Assembly (NCBI GenBank): GCA_949126835.1
Contig: OX421495.1
Span: 21,836,458-21,900,457, forward strand
Source: Anisus vortex
Lineage: Eukaryota; Mollusca; Gastropoda; Planorbidae
Direction of reading: 5' to 3'
DNA length: 64,000 nt
Shown: one piece after another, positions 21,955-33,362 of the stretch
How positions within the stretch are numbered: the first letter of the stretch is position 1
How the letters are laid out: each line of letters starts with the position of its first letter
Program-made: the position numbers and the translations under genes
The notes under the pieces: generated by a model
What the model was told of the DNA's origin: nothing
Seen by the model: only the letters and a program-made list of their open reading frames with translations
Databases searched by the model: none

Positions 21955-22240
21955 CCTCCCTTCCACTCTTCCTCTCTCCCTCCCTCTCCCTCCCTCTCTC
22001 CCTCCCTCTCTCTCTCCCTCCCTCTCTCCCTCCCTCTCTCCCTCCCTCTCTCTCTCCCTCCCTCTCTCCCTCCCTCTCTCCCTCCCTCTGTCCCTCCCTC
22101 TGTCCCTCCCTCTCTCCATCCATCGCTCTCTCACTCAATCTCTCCCTCCCTCTTTCCCTCCCTCTCCTTCCATCTCTCCCTTCCTTTCTACATCCCTCCC
22201 TCTCTCTTTTTCCATCCATCCCATCCTCCCTCACTCCCTC
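21955..22240. repeat. Long polypyrimidine tract (CCCTCCCTCTCT)n
   Basis: Nearly 290 bp of C and T on plus, built of CCCT and CTCT blocks, with scattered A and G only toward the right. Mirror-symmetric homopurine/homopyrimidine DNA of this kind can form triplex (H-DNA). The Arg/Glu/Gly-rich minus frames and the Ser/Leu/Pro-rich plus frame are by-products. Confidence 0.95.
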
Positions 22241-22245
22241 CATCC

Positions 22246-22352
22246 ATCCATTTATACATGTATACATACATGTACAAATATACATACACAAACACACAAG
22301 CATACATACATACATAAATACACACACTCACGCACGCACACAGACACACACA
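22246..22352. repeat. CATA / CACA simple repeats
   Basis: Runs of CATACATA and CACACACA continue directly from the polypyrimidine tract. Confidence 0.85.
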
Positions 22353-22925
22353 CACGTAAATAAGATTATATTGTTCTTACTTTCCAATATGTAGATTCTA
22401 AAATTCCAAATTCACACACAAACAGCAACAAACAAACAAACATTAATAACAAGCGGACAGCAGGACCTCGAGGAAATCCCCAGGACCATTAGTTTATTTA
22501 TAGAAAGATCTTGGACATACATTGCTTTGCATAAAGCTGATAAAGACTTGCTCAAAGCCAGAACTTAAAAACTCATTTCTCAAAGAATGTCATTTTAGAA
22601 TAAATAGATGCTGATAGGAATAGCACGGGGTTGATGAATGGATAGCCGGAGATATGGATGCTTGAATGGACGTGGATAATGGATTAGGGCAATTTTATAA
22701 AGCACTATTTTACGACTGTAAGGACAGGCGCTTTACGCCGCTTTTTTATTGGCTGGGGGGAATAGAGCATGGATGTGATTGGGCAGATGCATGACGGGAT
22801 AACGGGAGGAAGTAGAAATGTGCTTAGTTGAAATAAAAAATGGACTTTGTAAGATAAGTGAATCATAAGTGTGGTGATGTAATTGAAAGGTTTGGGAATG
22901 TATGAGACTTGGCAAGTGATTTTTT
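22353..22925. other. No feature recognised
   Basis: Unique, moderately AT-rich, with no frame or repeat worth naming. Confidence 0.45.
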
Positions 22926-23236
22926 GTGTGTATGCTGTGTCTGTGTGTGTTGTGTCAGTGTGTGTTGTGTCGGTGCGTGTTGTTTCCTTGTGTGGTTCTG
23001 TCTGTGTGGCTTGTGTCCGTGTGCGTTTTGTCTGTATGTGTTGAGTCCCTGTGTGGTTGTGTCTGTGTGGGTTGTGTCTGTGTGTGTCCTTGTGTGGTTC
23101 TGTCTGTGTGGGTTGTGTCAGTGTGCGTTTTGTCTGTATGTGTTGTGTCCTTGTGTGGTTATGTTCTTGTGAGGTTGTATTTGTGTGGGTTGTGTTTGTG
23201 TGGGTTGTGATAGTATGCGTTTAGTATGTGTGTGTT
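22926..23236. repeat. G/T-rich minisatellite
   Basis: Irregular tandem units of about 15-16 bp of the type TTGTGTCTGTGTGGG. The Cys/Val-rich plus frames at 22909-23210 follow from the repeat and are not genes. Confidence 0.9.
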
Positions 23237-23239
23237 GTA

Positions 23240-24326
23240 GGCTGTGTTTGTGAAGGATGTGTTTGTAACTGTTAAGAGCTAAATAAACTGGGCTTTAAGA
23301 AGCTTACTAAAAACACTCAAATGAAATAATAATTTGCAATGTCTTGATGGTCCTTTTGATTAAAAAAAAACTATTTACCAACAGTCTGGCCTTCCACGAC
23401 CGATATTATTCAAAACGATATTTTTTGTATAATCTATCCCAATTGGGTTATGCGTCAATGGTGGGCTAGGAACCATGTGACCCCCATGCAAGAGGTGTAC
23501 GCTATTATCCGTGTGAAGTGTGAACCATGGTAAATGTGGGAACCCAATGTACCAAGTAGTGTCTGTGGGCTAGGACCATTTTGCCCCATGCAGAGTGTAT
23601 GCTAGGGCCCCCTTAGGCTTCGTGTGGAGTGTGTGGCCTACGACTCTTTAAGGATATGCGTATAATCTTATTTTCCAGCGAATACGAAATGTTACCCATC
23701 TACAGTGTTGATAGGCAATCTTGCCTACTTATGCTGGTTGTTTAGAAAACCTTCATGGGATGGAGTGAAACTACTTAGTATGGATTTACCCTTGAATCGA
23801 GGAACAGCGGGGGTGGGGTGGGGGCGAGTGGAAGGCTGGAGGGTGGATATCTTCAAGTGGTCAGAAATTAAAGAAACGTTTTTCCTATGAATCAAGCGAT
23901 TGTCGTGACCAGCCGTGACTTTTTTTGTCCCAGGGTAAAGTCAAAGCAAACATTTCCTAGATCATGGTCCACGCCCCTTCCCCCTCCCCCCTCATCCCTC
24001 CATTTCCTTTCTGCTGGTAGAATGTCAAAGGATTTATCTAGAGAAAACATCGCGGCCAGCCCTCGGGTTGACTTTCGGCATTCATCAAGTCATCTACCGA
24101 TTCTTTAACCAAACAGGATAGTGACTCGTATTAGAGTAATACTTGTGTATCGCTCCGCGGGCGTGTGTTGGCGTGTGTGTTGTCTTCTGCCAAATGCCCT
24201 CTTTTAGTGCTAAATCTATCCCTGCTCCTAGGAGATAACGTGAAGAAAATAGTTTTATGTTGTTGATATCGTGTGTGTTTAAGATTAAATCTAAAATATC
24301 TACATGTGTTGATGGCTTTTGCATAC
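23240..24326. other. Unique sequence with a degenerate internal repeat
   Basis: Between 23460 and 23650 a phrase of the type GTGGGCTAGGACCAT... recurs with drift (23460 and 23566), a worn short tandem duplication. Nothing else is recognised. Confidence 0.45.
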
Positions 24327-24378
24327 ATGTATAATGTGTATAATGTGTATAATGTGTATAATGTGTATTATGTGTATG
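24327..24378. repeat. 11-bp microsatellite (TGTATAATGTG)n
   Basis: Four to five near-perfect copies of ATAATGTGTAT directly upstream of an S1 SINE. Confidence 0.9.
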
Positions 24379-24645
24379 TACGGTGGCCGGGCAGCGCGTT
24401 CGGATGGCGTACCGAAGGTCCTGGGTTCGAATCTTAGTGCAGGCTAGGATTTCTTCAGGGTCTGGAGGATGTCCCTGGCTCTACCCAGCTCTGATGGGTA
24501 CCCGACCTTCATTGGGGTAAAGTAAAGGCGGCTGTGCATAGTGCTAGCCACGCAATCACCTAGTATGCCGTGGCCACAGACACTGGCGAACGCTGCTTCA
24601 CCGGACCTATGGATCAATTCGGACACGGGTACTTTACTTACTTAT
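24379..24645 (+). mobile_element. tRNA-derived SINE S1, near full length
   Basis: The head reads GTGGCCGGGCAGCGCGTTCG and then TCCTGGGTTCGAATC (B-box-like). The body follows with GATGTCCCTGGCTCTACCCA, GGGTACCCGACCTTCATTGG, GTAAAGTAAAGGCGGCTGTG and a conserved central block GCCGTGGCCACAGACACTGG. It ends GGGTACTTTACTTACTTATT. Other members: 9085 (rearranged), 13800 (+), 14753, 34645 and 49575 (-). The shared central domain suggests one of the widespread animal SINE core families, but I cannot name it safely. Confidence 0.85.
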
Positions 24646-24649
24646 TAAT

Positions 24650-26084
24650 TATGTGAATTTGTAAGTTTATTTAAGATAGATCGACCTAAATTGACTCGTA
24701 TCGATACAAATCTCATCACATGGGCAGAAAATACACACACAGACCCAGTCATTTACATACACGCATAGACAGACTTTATCACCGTGCGCAAGTTGCAGAT
24801 GGATCCGCCTTCGAATGCAAATGCCAGGCTTTACGATCCTCCATAGTTCATTTACGAGACGAATGAAGTACATTTATGTACTTATTGATAATGATTTAAA
24901 ACATGACCCATACGACAGCATTTTATGCGCTGACAAAAAGACCACCGTGTGCCATGTTTGTGTGTAAACAAACGAATCTTCAATAACATCAAAAGGCCTT
25001 GCCCGGCGCGAATGTCTTACACATGGACAAAACAAGAAGGTCAAAGGCAGAAAAACAGACTGATTCAGATAGATAGATAAATAGATAAATAAATAGATAG
25101 ATAGATAGACGGACGGACAAACAAACACAGGCATATAGATAAAGAGGTCAAGAGATATACAGGTACGCAGACACATAGATATACCTTTGATTGATATATT
25201 TAATTGATAGACAGACAGATCGATAGCTGGATAGATAAACTGCACTAGCCTGCAAGAGCGTTATTGCTATTTAAGTCAATCACGCTGTAATCATATGGAC
25301 ACAAGACAGCCCAGTCAATGAGATCAGCGTGACGTATATCAAAGCTCTTCCCCCGTATTATGATTGAGCGTCGTCGTAGCAGCAAACACAAAAAACTCAT
25401 CCAATCCACGAGAGTAATGTTCGTACTTGTTCATCATTCATCGAGAAGAGTGCCGAGTGAAGCAGTGATGAAACGATCAAAGTACGAGTTGAGTACTTCT
25501 GCCTTAATGCTGTTTAAACCCACCGCAACCCTTCCGCCATCCCTCACATTATATCGTATACCAACCGACACACCAAAATCTTTCTGTTTTTCGGTGGGGT
25601 GACTTGGGATGTGAGGGGGAGATGTGGCGTTACTTAGAGTAGCCTGGTATAAATTGCTTTAAAATATACAAATAATTTATGAACGCATTTGTCCTCTTGG
25701 CATTCTTCCCTCGGTTGTGCGTCCGTGTCTCGAGAGAGTCGTAACGAATGCTTCATGAGTATTGGATGAGCCTTGCATCCAAGTTAGAGTGAAGAAAAAC
25801 GAGTGTATTAACAACATTGTAGAAAGGGAGTTAATGCTGAGAATATATAAAAAAGTTATTTATGTAGAGTTCTCATTGTTGCCTTTTTTTTTATGTTTTG
25901 GTTTTGTTTACTTGTGACTGCACTTTTCAATAATTTCAGAATGAGAAAAAAAGACTAAAACAGAAAGTTAAAAAAATTATATAAAAAAATATGTTTCGAG
26001 TATGCGTTGAAGCGCAACGCAAGTACAATTACTACAATAAAGGTATAAAGGTATGAATGTAGAATTATTACTTGAATTAAATTG
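24650..26084. other. Unique sequence with GATA repeats
   Basis: 25063-25215 is a GATA/GACA-type simple repeat. The rest has no recognised gene; the minus frame at 24874-25245 reads through the simple repeat. Confidence 0.5.
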
Positions 26085-26725
26085 TTTGTTTGTTCCCTTT
26101 CAATAGGTTCCAATGTTTAACTGGGAAGGAAAGGGGGGTAAATTTATGCTAAACAAGTTAGATTCCCCGGCGTTGCCCAGAGGGGTGGGAAATATAATAT
26201 TGATTTACTGAAATCATTTAGGAAAGTAATTTAACCCTTCCTGTACCGACCTACTTCTATCTATGCTGCCTTCAGTTCCGCTATATACGCGCCCAGGGAT
26301 GTAAGGGTTAAAATAAATATTCTGATTGGGTAAAAAAAAAGACATGTCTTTTTATTTAAGAAAAAGTTAGCGCTATCCCTGGATAAGAATCGAACACTCG
26401 TCTCCCGCATGCGTCTAAAATATAATTATTAGAATTTTTTTTTACTGAAAACATTTTAGGAAAGCTTTAAGTCCTGAGATTCTTTACACTCTTAGAAAAA
26501 AAGTAATATTAGTGGAAAGTTTAAAAAGTACAAAAAGAAAAGAAATGCTTCAGTGGAGAATCGAACCCAGGTCGCCCGCATAGCAGTCAGATACGCTAAC
26601 CACTCAGCTAGAAAAGACACATGCCGGAAGCGAGATCGCAAAAGAAAAATATGAGGCAATAAGGTCACGTGTCTTTAAATTAAATTAACCAATGGGGATC
26701 GGAATCCACACACACACACAGTCTA
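26085..26725 (-). mobile_element. Dimeric tRNA-related element S2 (inverted copy)
   Basis: Read on minus, a CACGTGACCTTATTG lead-in is followed by TAGCTGAGTGGTTAGCGTAT, then GACCTGGGTTCGATTCTC, an A-box/B-box pair. After a spacer there is a second B-box-like phrase (GAGTGTTCGATTC). The right part ends with CTGGGCAACGCCGGGGAATC, where CCGGCGTTGCCC can fold on itself. The plus copy at 28354-28895 has the same order, including the two tRNA-like parts and the GGGCAACGCCGGG end. It could be a composite SINE or a non-autonomous Helitron carrying SINE parts. Confidence 0.65.
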
Positions 26726-26729
26726 CTTT

Positions 26730-27807
26730 CTATAGATATCCCCGGAAAGATAATTGTATTAGAGCATGTAGAGTGTAGGCTTCTAAATTTGTGGATTTCT
26801 TTAAAAAAAATTATACACAACTAACAATGTGAATTTCTCTAATGAAAATACTAAAAGTAATTGACGACTATAAAAGTAAGAGCTTGTGAAAAACAAAACA
26901 AAAGATATTTTCTTTTACTCGATGTGTTGAATGGGATTTTAAGTTTCGCGACTTTGGTTTATTACTGTGCTGTCTGTTGTTTTATTTATTTATTTATTTG
27001 CTATAAACTGTGGCGTGTTTTTCATTCATGCTTTTCTTATGTTGATCTCACTATAAAACTCTATACTCTAAAATATTAGAGATAACTTGTGTATGGGCAC
27101 ATTCCGTCCGCGGGTTAACAACTTCATTATTATAAATCAGTTCTGGAATTACTGTACTATATTAATACATATAAATTACACGTGAGCAGTAGTTGTTTGA
27201 CAGATATGGACCTACTTAGTTATGATCGACCACATCATTTGTTACAAATTGAAGGTGGTTGTGTCGTTGTGTTAGCCACACACTCTACTTGTAGGCCTAC
27301 TCAGTGACCAACCACCATTCGGGGCTAATGAAAGTCTAAAAACGAAAAATCAACACATCAACTCTAGAATGAAAGCACTATGAAATGGAACATTTAATAA
27401 AGTTATTATAAAATAAAGAAAGACTACATTTGAAAAACAGCCCTGGCCCTTAACGACAGAAACAGCCCTCGCCAGCACCAACAGTACACCGCTAATCAAT
27501 AAAAGCGGTAGTCTGCACACCATAAAATAATCAAATAAAATTTTTTGAAAGCCTGTTGAAATTAGGACTATTATTAATTTTATGGAAATTACATTTTATA
27601 AGTACTATATTTAGAACCTGAGTTAGACCCCCCCCCCCCCCCCTCCCTTAAGTCCCCACGAGGAACAACAAAATATATTTTTTAAAAGCTATTTATCATA
27701 TTAAATATAGCGTTGCACGTATATAAATAGCCCATAGTTACATCACTGACCTATATATGCGTTGATAAACTGTCCAATGACTCTCAAAGGAGAAAAATAT
27801 AAATATG
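26730..27807. other. AT-rich, nothing recognised
   Basis: Includes a C run of about 15 bases at 27629-27643. Short frames (for example 26861-27079) are hydrophobic by composition only. Confidence 0.45.
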
Positions 27808-28082
27808 TTCTTTTTTTTTTTTACATTCTCTATTGACCTATAGGCTAGAAAATCTATTTTTTTTTACATTCTCTATTGACCTATAGGCTAGAAAATCTAT
27901 TTTTTTTTACATTCTCTATTGACCTATAGGCTAGAAAATCTTTTTTTTTTACATTCTCTATTGACCTATAGGCTAGAAAATCTATTTTTTTTTACATTCT
28001 CTATTGACCTATAGGCTAGAAAATCTATTTTTTTTTACATTCTCTATTGACCTATAGGCTAGAAAATCTATTTTTTTTTTTA
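27808..28082. repeat. 42/43-bp minisatellite, 6 copies
   Basis: TACATTCTCTATTGACCTAT recurs at 27822, 27865, 27908, 27950, 27993 and 28036. The one 42-bp spacing is caused by a base missing next to the poly-T part of the unit. The rest of the unit is identical between copies. Confidence 0.95.
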
Positions 28083-28353
28083 AAAGAACAATATTTTTTT
28101 TACATAGATTTTAAAATATTTGTTAACTCCAGTTGTGTAAAACAAATATTAGAAGATTCTATAAAAGAAGACATTTTTTGTAATCAGATGTTAAAGTAAA
28201 TACCTAATTTTAATGATACCTTCTTCAGCAGTTTAGAGCCGAAAGCCTTTTTCTCGTAAACAAAATGTTTTAAATTTTAAACTCAGTGTTCTACACTTAG
28301 ACTAATGTTTAAAAAAACTTTATATAACCATTGCTTATTCATTACTAAAGTAG

Positions 28354-28895
28354 AGTGTGTGTGTAGTTTCCGATTCCCATTGGTTAATTCAAAGACACGT
28401 GACCTTATTGCCTTATTTTACTTTTGAGATATCGTTTTTCCATGTGTCCTTCCTAGCGGAGTGGTTAGCGTACCGAACTGAATTGCGGGTGACCTGGGTT
28501 CGAATCCTCACTGAAAATATGATTTTCTTCTTCTACTTTAAAAAAAAAAGTTCCATTAATATTACATTTTTTAAAGATTTAATTTCAGAACTTAAAGCTT
28601 TCCTGAAATGTTTTCAGTAAGAAAAATCTAATAATGTGGGAAACGGGTGTTCGAATCTCAGCTAGGGAAAGTCCAAACATTTTGTTAAAAGTTTAATAAA
28701 AGGAAATGTCATTATTTAACCCGATTAGAATATTTATTTTAAATTCCTTTCCTAAATGTTTTCAGTAAATAATAAATAGGCCTATATATTTATAAATGCT
28801 TTTAGCTTTATGTTCTTTGTAGTTTATAAAATGTTTATCTGTAGCTCCCCCCCCCCCCCCCGGGCAACGCCGGGAAATTAAGCTTGTATATTTAT
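28354..28895 (+). mobile_element. Dimeric tRNA-related element S2 (plus copy)
   Basis: Begins with a GT run and GTTTCCGATTCCCATTGGTT, then AAGACACGTGACCTTATTGC. It has a tRNA-like head (TAGCGGAGTGGTTAGCGTAC and GACCTGGGTTCGAATCCTC), a tail (AAAGCTTTCCTGAAATGTTT), and a second B-box-like GGGTGTTCGAATCTC. It ends near GGGCAACGCCGGGAAATTAA after a C run. This mirrors the inverted copy at 26085-26725, about 1.6 kb away. It is not a functional tRNA: no complete cloverleaf or CCA-side acceptor match is visible. Confidence 0.65.
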
Positions 28896-29066
28896 ATATT
28901 AACGACGTACATTCCTGTAAATGCAATTCTTTTGTAAACAAAATATTGAACTATTTCTATCGAAATTCTCATGTACCACATTTGTGCTCACAAAGCAACA
29001 AACACACACACTCACACAGACAGACACACAAACACACACATAAACTGTCTTTAGATGAACCTTGCC

Positions 29067-29275
29067 TCACGCTGCGTGTAATCCAGAATTTTTTTTGAAA
29101 GTGTCATTTTCCAGTTCTTTCCTCTTCAAGTGTTGGTTTTGGCCTGTCAACATCGTCCCCGCGTAGAAAGAAATTGCTCCTCCGATGGTCATGAAAAAAA
29201 TAATTATGATGTGCACAACCAGTGTGATAAAGAATTTTTCGGGGACATTTAGATAGGGGCGGGGAGAGGAGTAGG
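29067..29275 (-). CDS. Candidate terminal exon, membrane-protein C-terminus
   Basis: The minus strand is open for 68 codons to a TGA at 29069-29067. The peptide has a strongly hydrophobic helix of about 25 residues (FFITLVVHIIIIFFMTIGGA, then ISFYAGTML) and then a charged tail (NQHLKRKELENDTFKK) ending GLHAA, the shape of a last transmembrane helix plus cytosolic tail. The nearest usable acceptor is CACTAAG at 29276, weak; a stronger CCTTTCCAG 15 bases further upstream would put an in-frame stop before this peptide. A different frame from that strong site is also open for about 63 codons. I do not recognise the family. Confidence 0.3.
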
Positions 29276-30640
29276 CTTAGTGTTTCGGGGTGCTGGAAAG
29301 GAGGGTGGGTGAAAGATATTACTCCCCAGCTCTAGGGAAGTTTGATAACAATCCAGCACAATCCAACACAATCCAACACAATCCAGCACAAGAAACACGT
29401 TGAAATACAAATCCCCCCCCACCACCCAACCCCATTTTTCATCCCCACCCTATGAATCCCATTAGATTTTTTTTTTTTTTTTTTTTTTTTTGCAAATGTC
29501 CACGACTATCACCAGATCATTTTTAGTAACGATTCATTCTTTTATAATTGTAAGGATTTGTACTCCCCCCCCCCCTCTATTTCTTCCCCCAAAATGGCGT
29601 GGCAGGGGGAGGGGGTGTGCGTAAGATGTTGTATTTCATCACTGCGTAAGGAAACAAAGTTAGTCGCTTTACAAGGCCTTACATAATAATTTTTTCTACT
29701 GGGCTGCTCTTTCTTTCAATCTTTTTTTTTCAGGGGATGCAAGACGAATCATTAAACAGCCCGAGGCAAAGGCGAGTGTAGAGATAGGGATAAAATAGGG
29801 GCATGAGGGGCAATTGGTTCTCTCTATAGTAGTTTTGCTGCCCCCTTGTGGGAAGTGGTGAGGGGGGGTCGCGGGCGGGGAAGTCGTTTGCGTAAAAAGA
29901 AACAGCAAAGTCAACAGTGTGCGCACACAACAAATACTGATTCATTCTGAAATAGAATTAGGGCACCGTGGGGCGCAGCTCATGAATGGGGAGTGAAGGC
30001 ACGGGTGGGCGGGGGCCCCTGCATCATCGCCTTTATCCCCCGCCCGTGTCCCCCTTTCAACCCTCACGCCCACGTAATGCGTTTATATTCAACGCAACAA
30101 GCACTTGTACACATACACAATACACACACACCCACGTGCACACAGCTGAGACCCACGCGCAAGACCAAATCGAGACCAGCTCTATGAAAAGAACTGGTCT
30201 GGGTGGAGTTTTTAAAGGTAATCTAGAAAAAAAAAAAAGAATCGGGCAATGGGGAGGGGAGTGGGTGGAACTAGTTATTGCACAGAAATATCTAACATCG
30301 TTATCCCTATGTCATCCACCCCCCACCCCTCCCCCCATGATGACGTGTCTTTGGTCCATTTACGGGTTCCGCTAGTCGCTTAGCTGCTCTGTACTGAAGA
30401 AGAGAAAACCTAAAGACATAGTTGCTCGTGCTCCAAATACTTTAAAGCTAATGCTGACTATCTCTAGATTGAGTTGTCGGCCCGTATTTAAGTCTATGTG
30501 GATAGTGAAATAGAGTTCATACCAGTTTCACTAGAGATTATGTTATACCGAGATTGTGTGGTCAGTGCGGGGCTTTTTTTGTGTGTATTTTTCCTCTCTA
30601 CAAAACTTACCCAACTGGCTTGTATAAAATACGTTCCCAC
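29276..30640. other. Simple repeats and GC-rich unique DNA
   Basis: Contains an (AATCCAACAC)n-type short repeat at 29348-29390, a long T run at 29469-29491 and C/G-rich patches. At 29733 a T-rich tract ends in CAG; the sequence after it is open for 15 codons in phase 0 and 20 in phase 2, too little to call an exon. The frames at 29986-30375 are low-complexity. Confidence 0.45.
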
Positions 30641-30644
30641 GTGG

Positions 30645-30725
30645 TCACATCATTTACCAGGACTTGAACCCAGGACAAGCTATTTATAGTTTTAAGCCCT
30701 GTCTTGCTAGACAATCCCACCCCGC
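30645..30725 (-). mobile_element. tRNA-like SINE head (weak)
   Basis: On minus, TTGTCTAGCAAGACAGGGC is followed by CCTGGGTTCAAGTCCTGG, spaced like pol III A and B boxes. No tail or second copy is seen, so it could be chance. Confidence 0.3.
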
Positions 30726-30729
30726 CCCC

Positions 30730-32252
30730 ATGTTCTGTCCGTTTCTTTATGTTATATTTTCCTTAAAGGTTAGACGGTTTGGTGTTGTTGTTTCTTTTTC
30801 TTTTGTTTATTATATTGTTAATATATTTACGAACTTTACAACTTTAGTTTCAAACTAGTAGTATTTATACGGGCCATTGTGGTCTATCTGCAGTACGCGA
30901 ATTGCCATTTCTGAGGGCTGAAGTTTCAATCCAGGTTAAAAACTTCGTAGATAAGAGACGATGGCGCATATCCGAAATTTTTGCAATCTACCTGTGGAGT
31001 TGAGACGGGTGGTGTCGAGGCACTCACTTTCCATTGACCTTTTTCAATACTTAGCCGCACTACTCGCAGCCGCAGACTTTAAATATAGAGAGGTGCATCA
31101 ATGGATGATTCTAATCCCAGAATCTCAGTACAATCGCAATACTAATCTGGCAAAGTGCCAAACGAAATTTCACAATAGACTTGTACGACACAAATGGTAT
31201 ACCATTAACGCTTCATCCGACTCGCCCCCCCCCCCCCCCACCCCCAACCACATTAAAAGGCCACAGCTTCGAAACAGATGCATTATATACAATTGTCCAT
31301 AACAGCTTCATCGCCCGGACTGATGGACATTAAGACAGTCCAGACCACACGCCATGTGAATGGTTTATTTCCCCTTCAGATTTATTGCCCTGGAACGTCA
31401 CCAGATGATGGTCAATAATGGTCAGTGTTGAGGGTTGCCCCATTGTCCGCATTACTTTTAACGATTGGCCATTTGCTTAAAAGACCAGTTCTATGGTCGT
31501 CTGTCGGAACGTTTTTATAACGTTCTTCATTACATATTGATAAGTATTAGAGTCTTATTATTTTATTTAGAAAACCTCTAATGTTACCATATTTTAACAT
31601 AGCAATAGAATTATGTTTTCTTTTTCAGATTCAAATATTTTATTACGAACCTCTTGTGGAATTAAATTTAATTTATGTGGCCTCGTTAAAGAGGTTGCAA
31701 TAAATGAATAACAATAGTAATTATTGATAGCTAACTAAATTAATAAAAATAAAAATAATTTATTTAATAAAACAACACTTCAGACGATACCAATTTAAAT
31801 AAATTTATTTACTAACTTAAACTTATTAATATAACACAAAAATAGAATAGAAAATAAACTCATGAAAATCCTTACAACAGAATAAAACAACAATGTAGAT
31901 TAGTAAGGTTTACTGGCACATAAAAGATGTTACACAGCTCTGCCCCTGATAATAAATCTCTACAATAGATAAGCTTAAACACACGAATTAATAGAGTACT
32001 ACATCGATGTAAAAACTTCCCTTCTATCACGCGAATCTCCTATATTTATACTATACATGTAAGAGATTTCTGGAATAAAAGTATGCTAAGAATAACTCAC
32101 AAAAATTGTCAACAACTCTTTCTAACATTTTCTAGGCTATGAAAGAATGCTCTAGTAGACAACAACTATTGACACGACAGTAGCAGAGTTCAACTAGAGG
32201 TCAGGGGAGGATAATCTACTTGAACATACCTAACAATTACGAGAAAAAGTTA
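30730..32252. other. AT-rich, one unexplained frame
   Basis: The 113-codon plus frame at 30961-31302 (starts MAHIRNFCNLPVELRRVV) runs into a poly-C-encoded proline stretch and has no recognised domain. 31600-32200 is very AT-rich. No gene called. Confidence 0.4.
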
Positions 32253-32505
32253 TAAGAATCTGTCACATAATAAAGTTTTAAGAATTATGTCACACGATAA
32301 AGTTCTAAGAATTATGTCACATGATAATGTTCTAAGAATATGTCACATAATAAAGTTCTCAGAACATGTCACATGATAAAGTTCTAAGATTATATCAAAT
32401 GATAAAGTTCTCAGAATAGGTCACATAATAAAATTATCATAGAATGTCACATGGTAAAATTCTCAGACAACGTCACATGATAAAATTCTCACATGATAAA
32501 GTTTT
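32253..32505. repeat. Degenerate 26-27-bp minisatellite
   Basis: About nine units of the type AAGAATTATGTCACATGATA, then AAGTTCT, with drift between units (CAGAACATG, AAGATTATATCAAATG and others). Older and more diverged than the other arrays here. Confidence 0.9.
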
Positions 32506-32654
32506 GCACAAGGAGATCGCCGAATCGCCAACGGGTTATCAACATCTGTAGTCTGTTTATTTTCACCACGACCTGTCAATAAATTCATCAACCTCAACAA
32601 AGTTCCGAGGATCACCATTATGTTTTTTCTTTGATTTTCTTCTTATTTTTACAG

Positions 32655-32785
32655 AAAACCTTTCACTCAGAGCCAACTGGCATTATACAAGACGGATGTC
32701 ATGGAACCGTTTAGATAAAGAAAACCTTGGACCTGACAACGTCAGTGATGACGTGTGGGGTAGTGCCGGTGGAGAATGGGGTTGA
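32655..32785 (+). CDS. Candidate terminal exon (unknown gene)
   Basis: A pyrimidine tract (TTTTCTTCTTATTTTTACAG) gives a strong acceptor at 32654. In phase 2 the next 42 codons are open (NLSLRANWHYTRRMSWNRLD, then KENLGPDNVSDDVWGSAGGE) to a TGA at 32783. The other two phases stop after about 20 codons. The composition is polar and not repeat-like. No upstream exon or family is identified. Confidence 0.3.
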
Positions 32786-33362
32786 GGCAGGGCGGGGTGG
32801 GGTGGGGAACTGCCCCAGGGGGGGCCATGTGGCTCAATTTAAAAGAACCATCCCGATAAAATAGTGCGGCCCGCTTTCAGGACAATATCCTAGAGCCGCG
32901 GGGATAGCTGCTCCAGATTTGTCCTGAAATGTTTTTGTTAAAGGTTCTGGAACTGGGGATGTCCGCTTGAATGGTCAAATATTGAGGACATAATTATTTA
33001 TGGATTTTTGAAACCTTGGTGTGTTTTTTTTTATTTCAACAAATATTTTATGTGGTTTCAAGTTTGAGCAGTATTGTGTGTCTGTTTAATATATCGATGC
33101 TATTTTTTCAATAATTTGATATTTGAAATGTCTCTTTGTGCTTTCTTTTTGTCTCTGACTCTATTTCCACACATATATCTCCTTCTCTTTTTCTCTTTCT
33201 TTCATTGTGTGTTATTATCAGCTGCTTACTTCTCGTTTCTATAGTTTCTCTTTCCTTCAATTACTTTAACTAGCACATACTCCTTCAATCTATTTATATC
33301 CTTCGCGATATAATTGACCACTTTATCTTTCCCATTCTCTCCCTCTTTCATTTTCTATCTCT
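32786..33362. other. G-rich patch then AT-rich sequence
   Basis: 32780-32830 is G-rich. 32990-33360 is pyrimidine-rich. Nothing is recognised. Confidence 0.45.

Noticed and set aside
21914..22327. Arg/Glu/Gly-rich 137-codon minus frame
   Set aside because: By-product of the polypyrimidine tract.
28445..28510. tRNA gene
   Set aside because: A and B boxes are present, but the same sequence recurs as part of a dispersed element at 26550-26620 and no full cloverleaf is seen.
30961..31302. 113-codon plus frame
   Set aside because: No domain recognised, ends in a poly-C-encoded proline run, no splice or promoter context; left uncalled.
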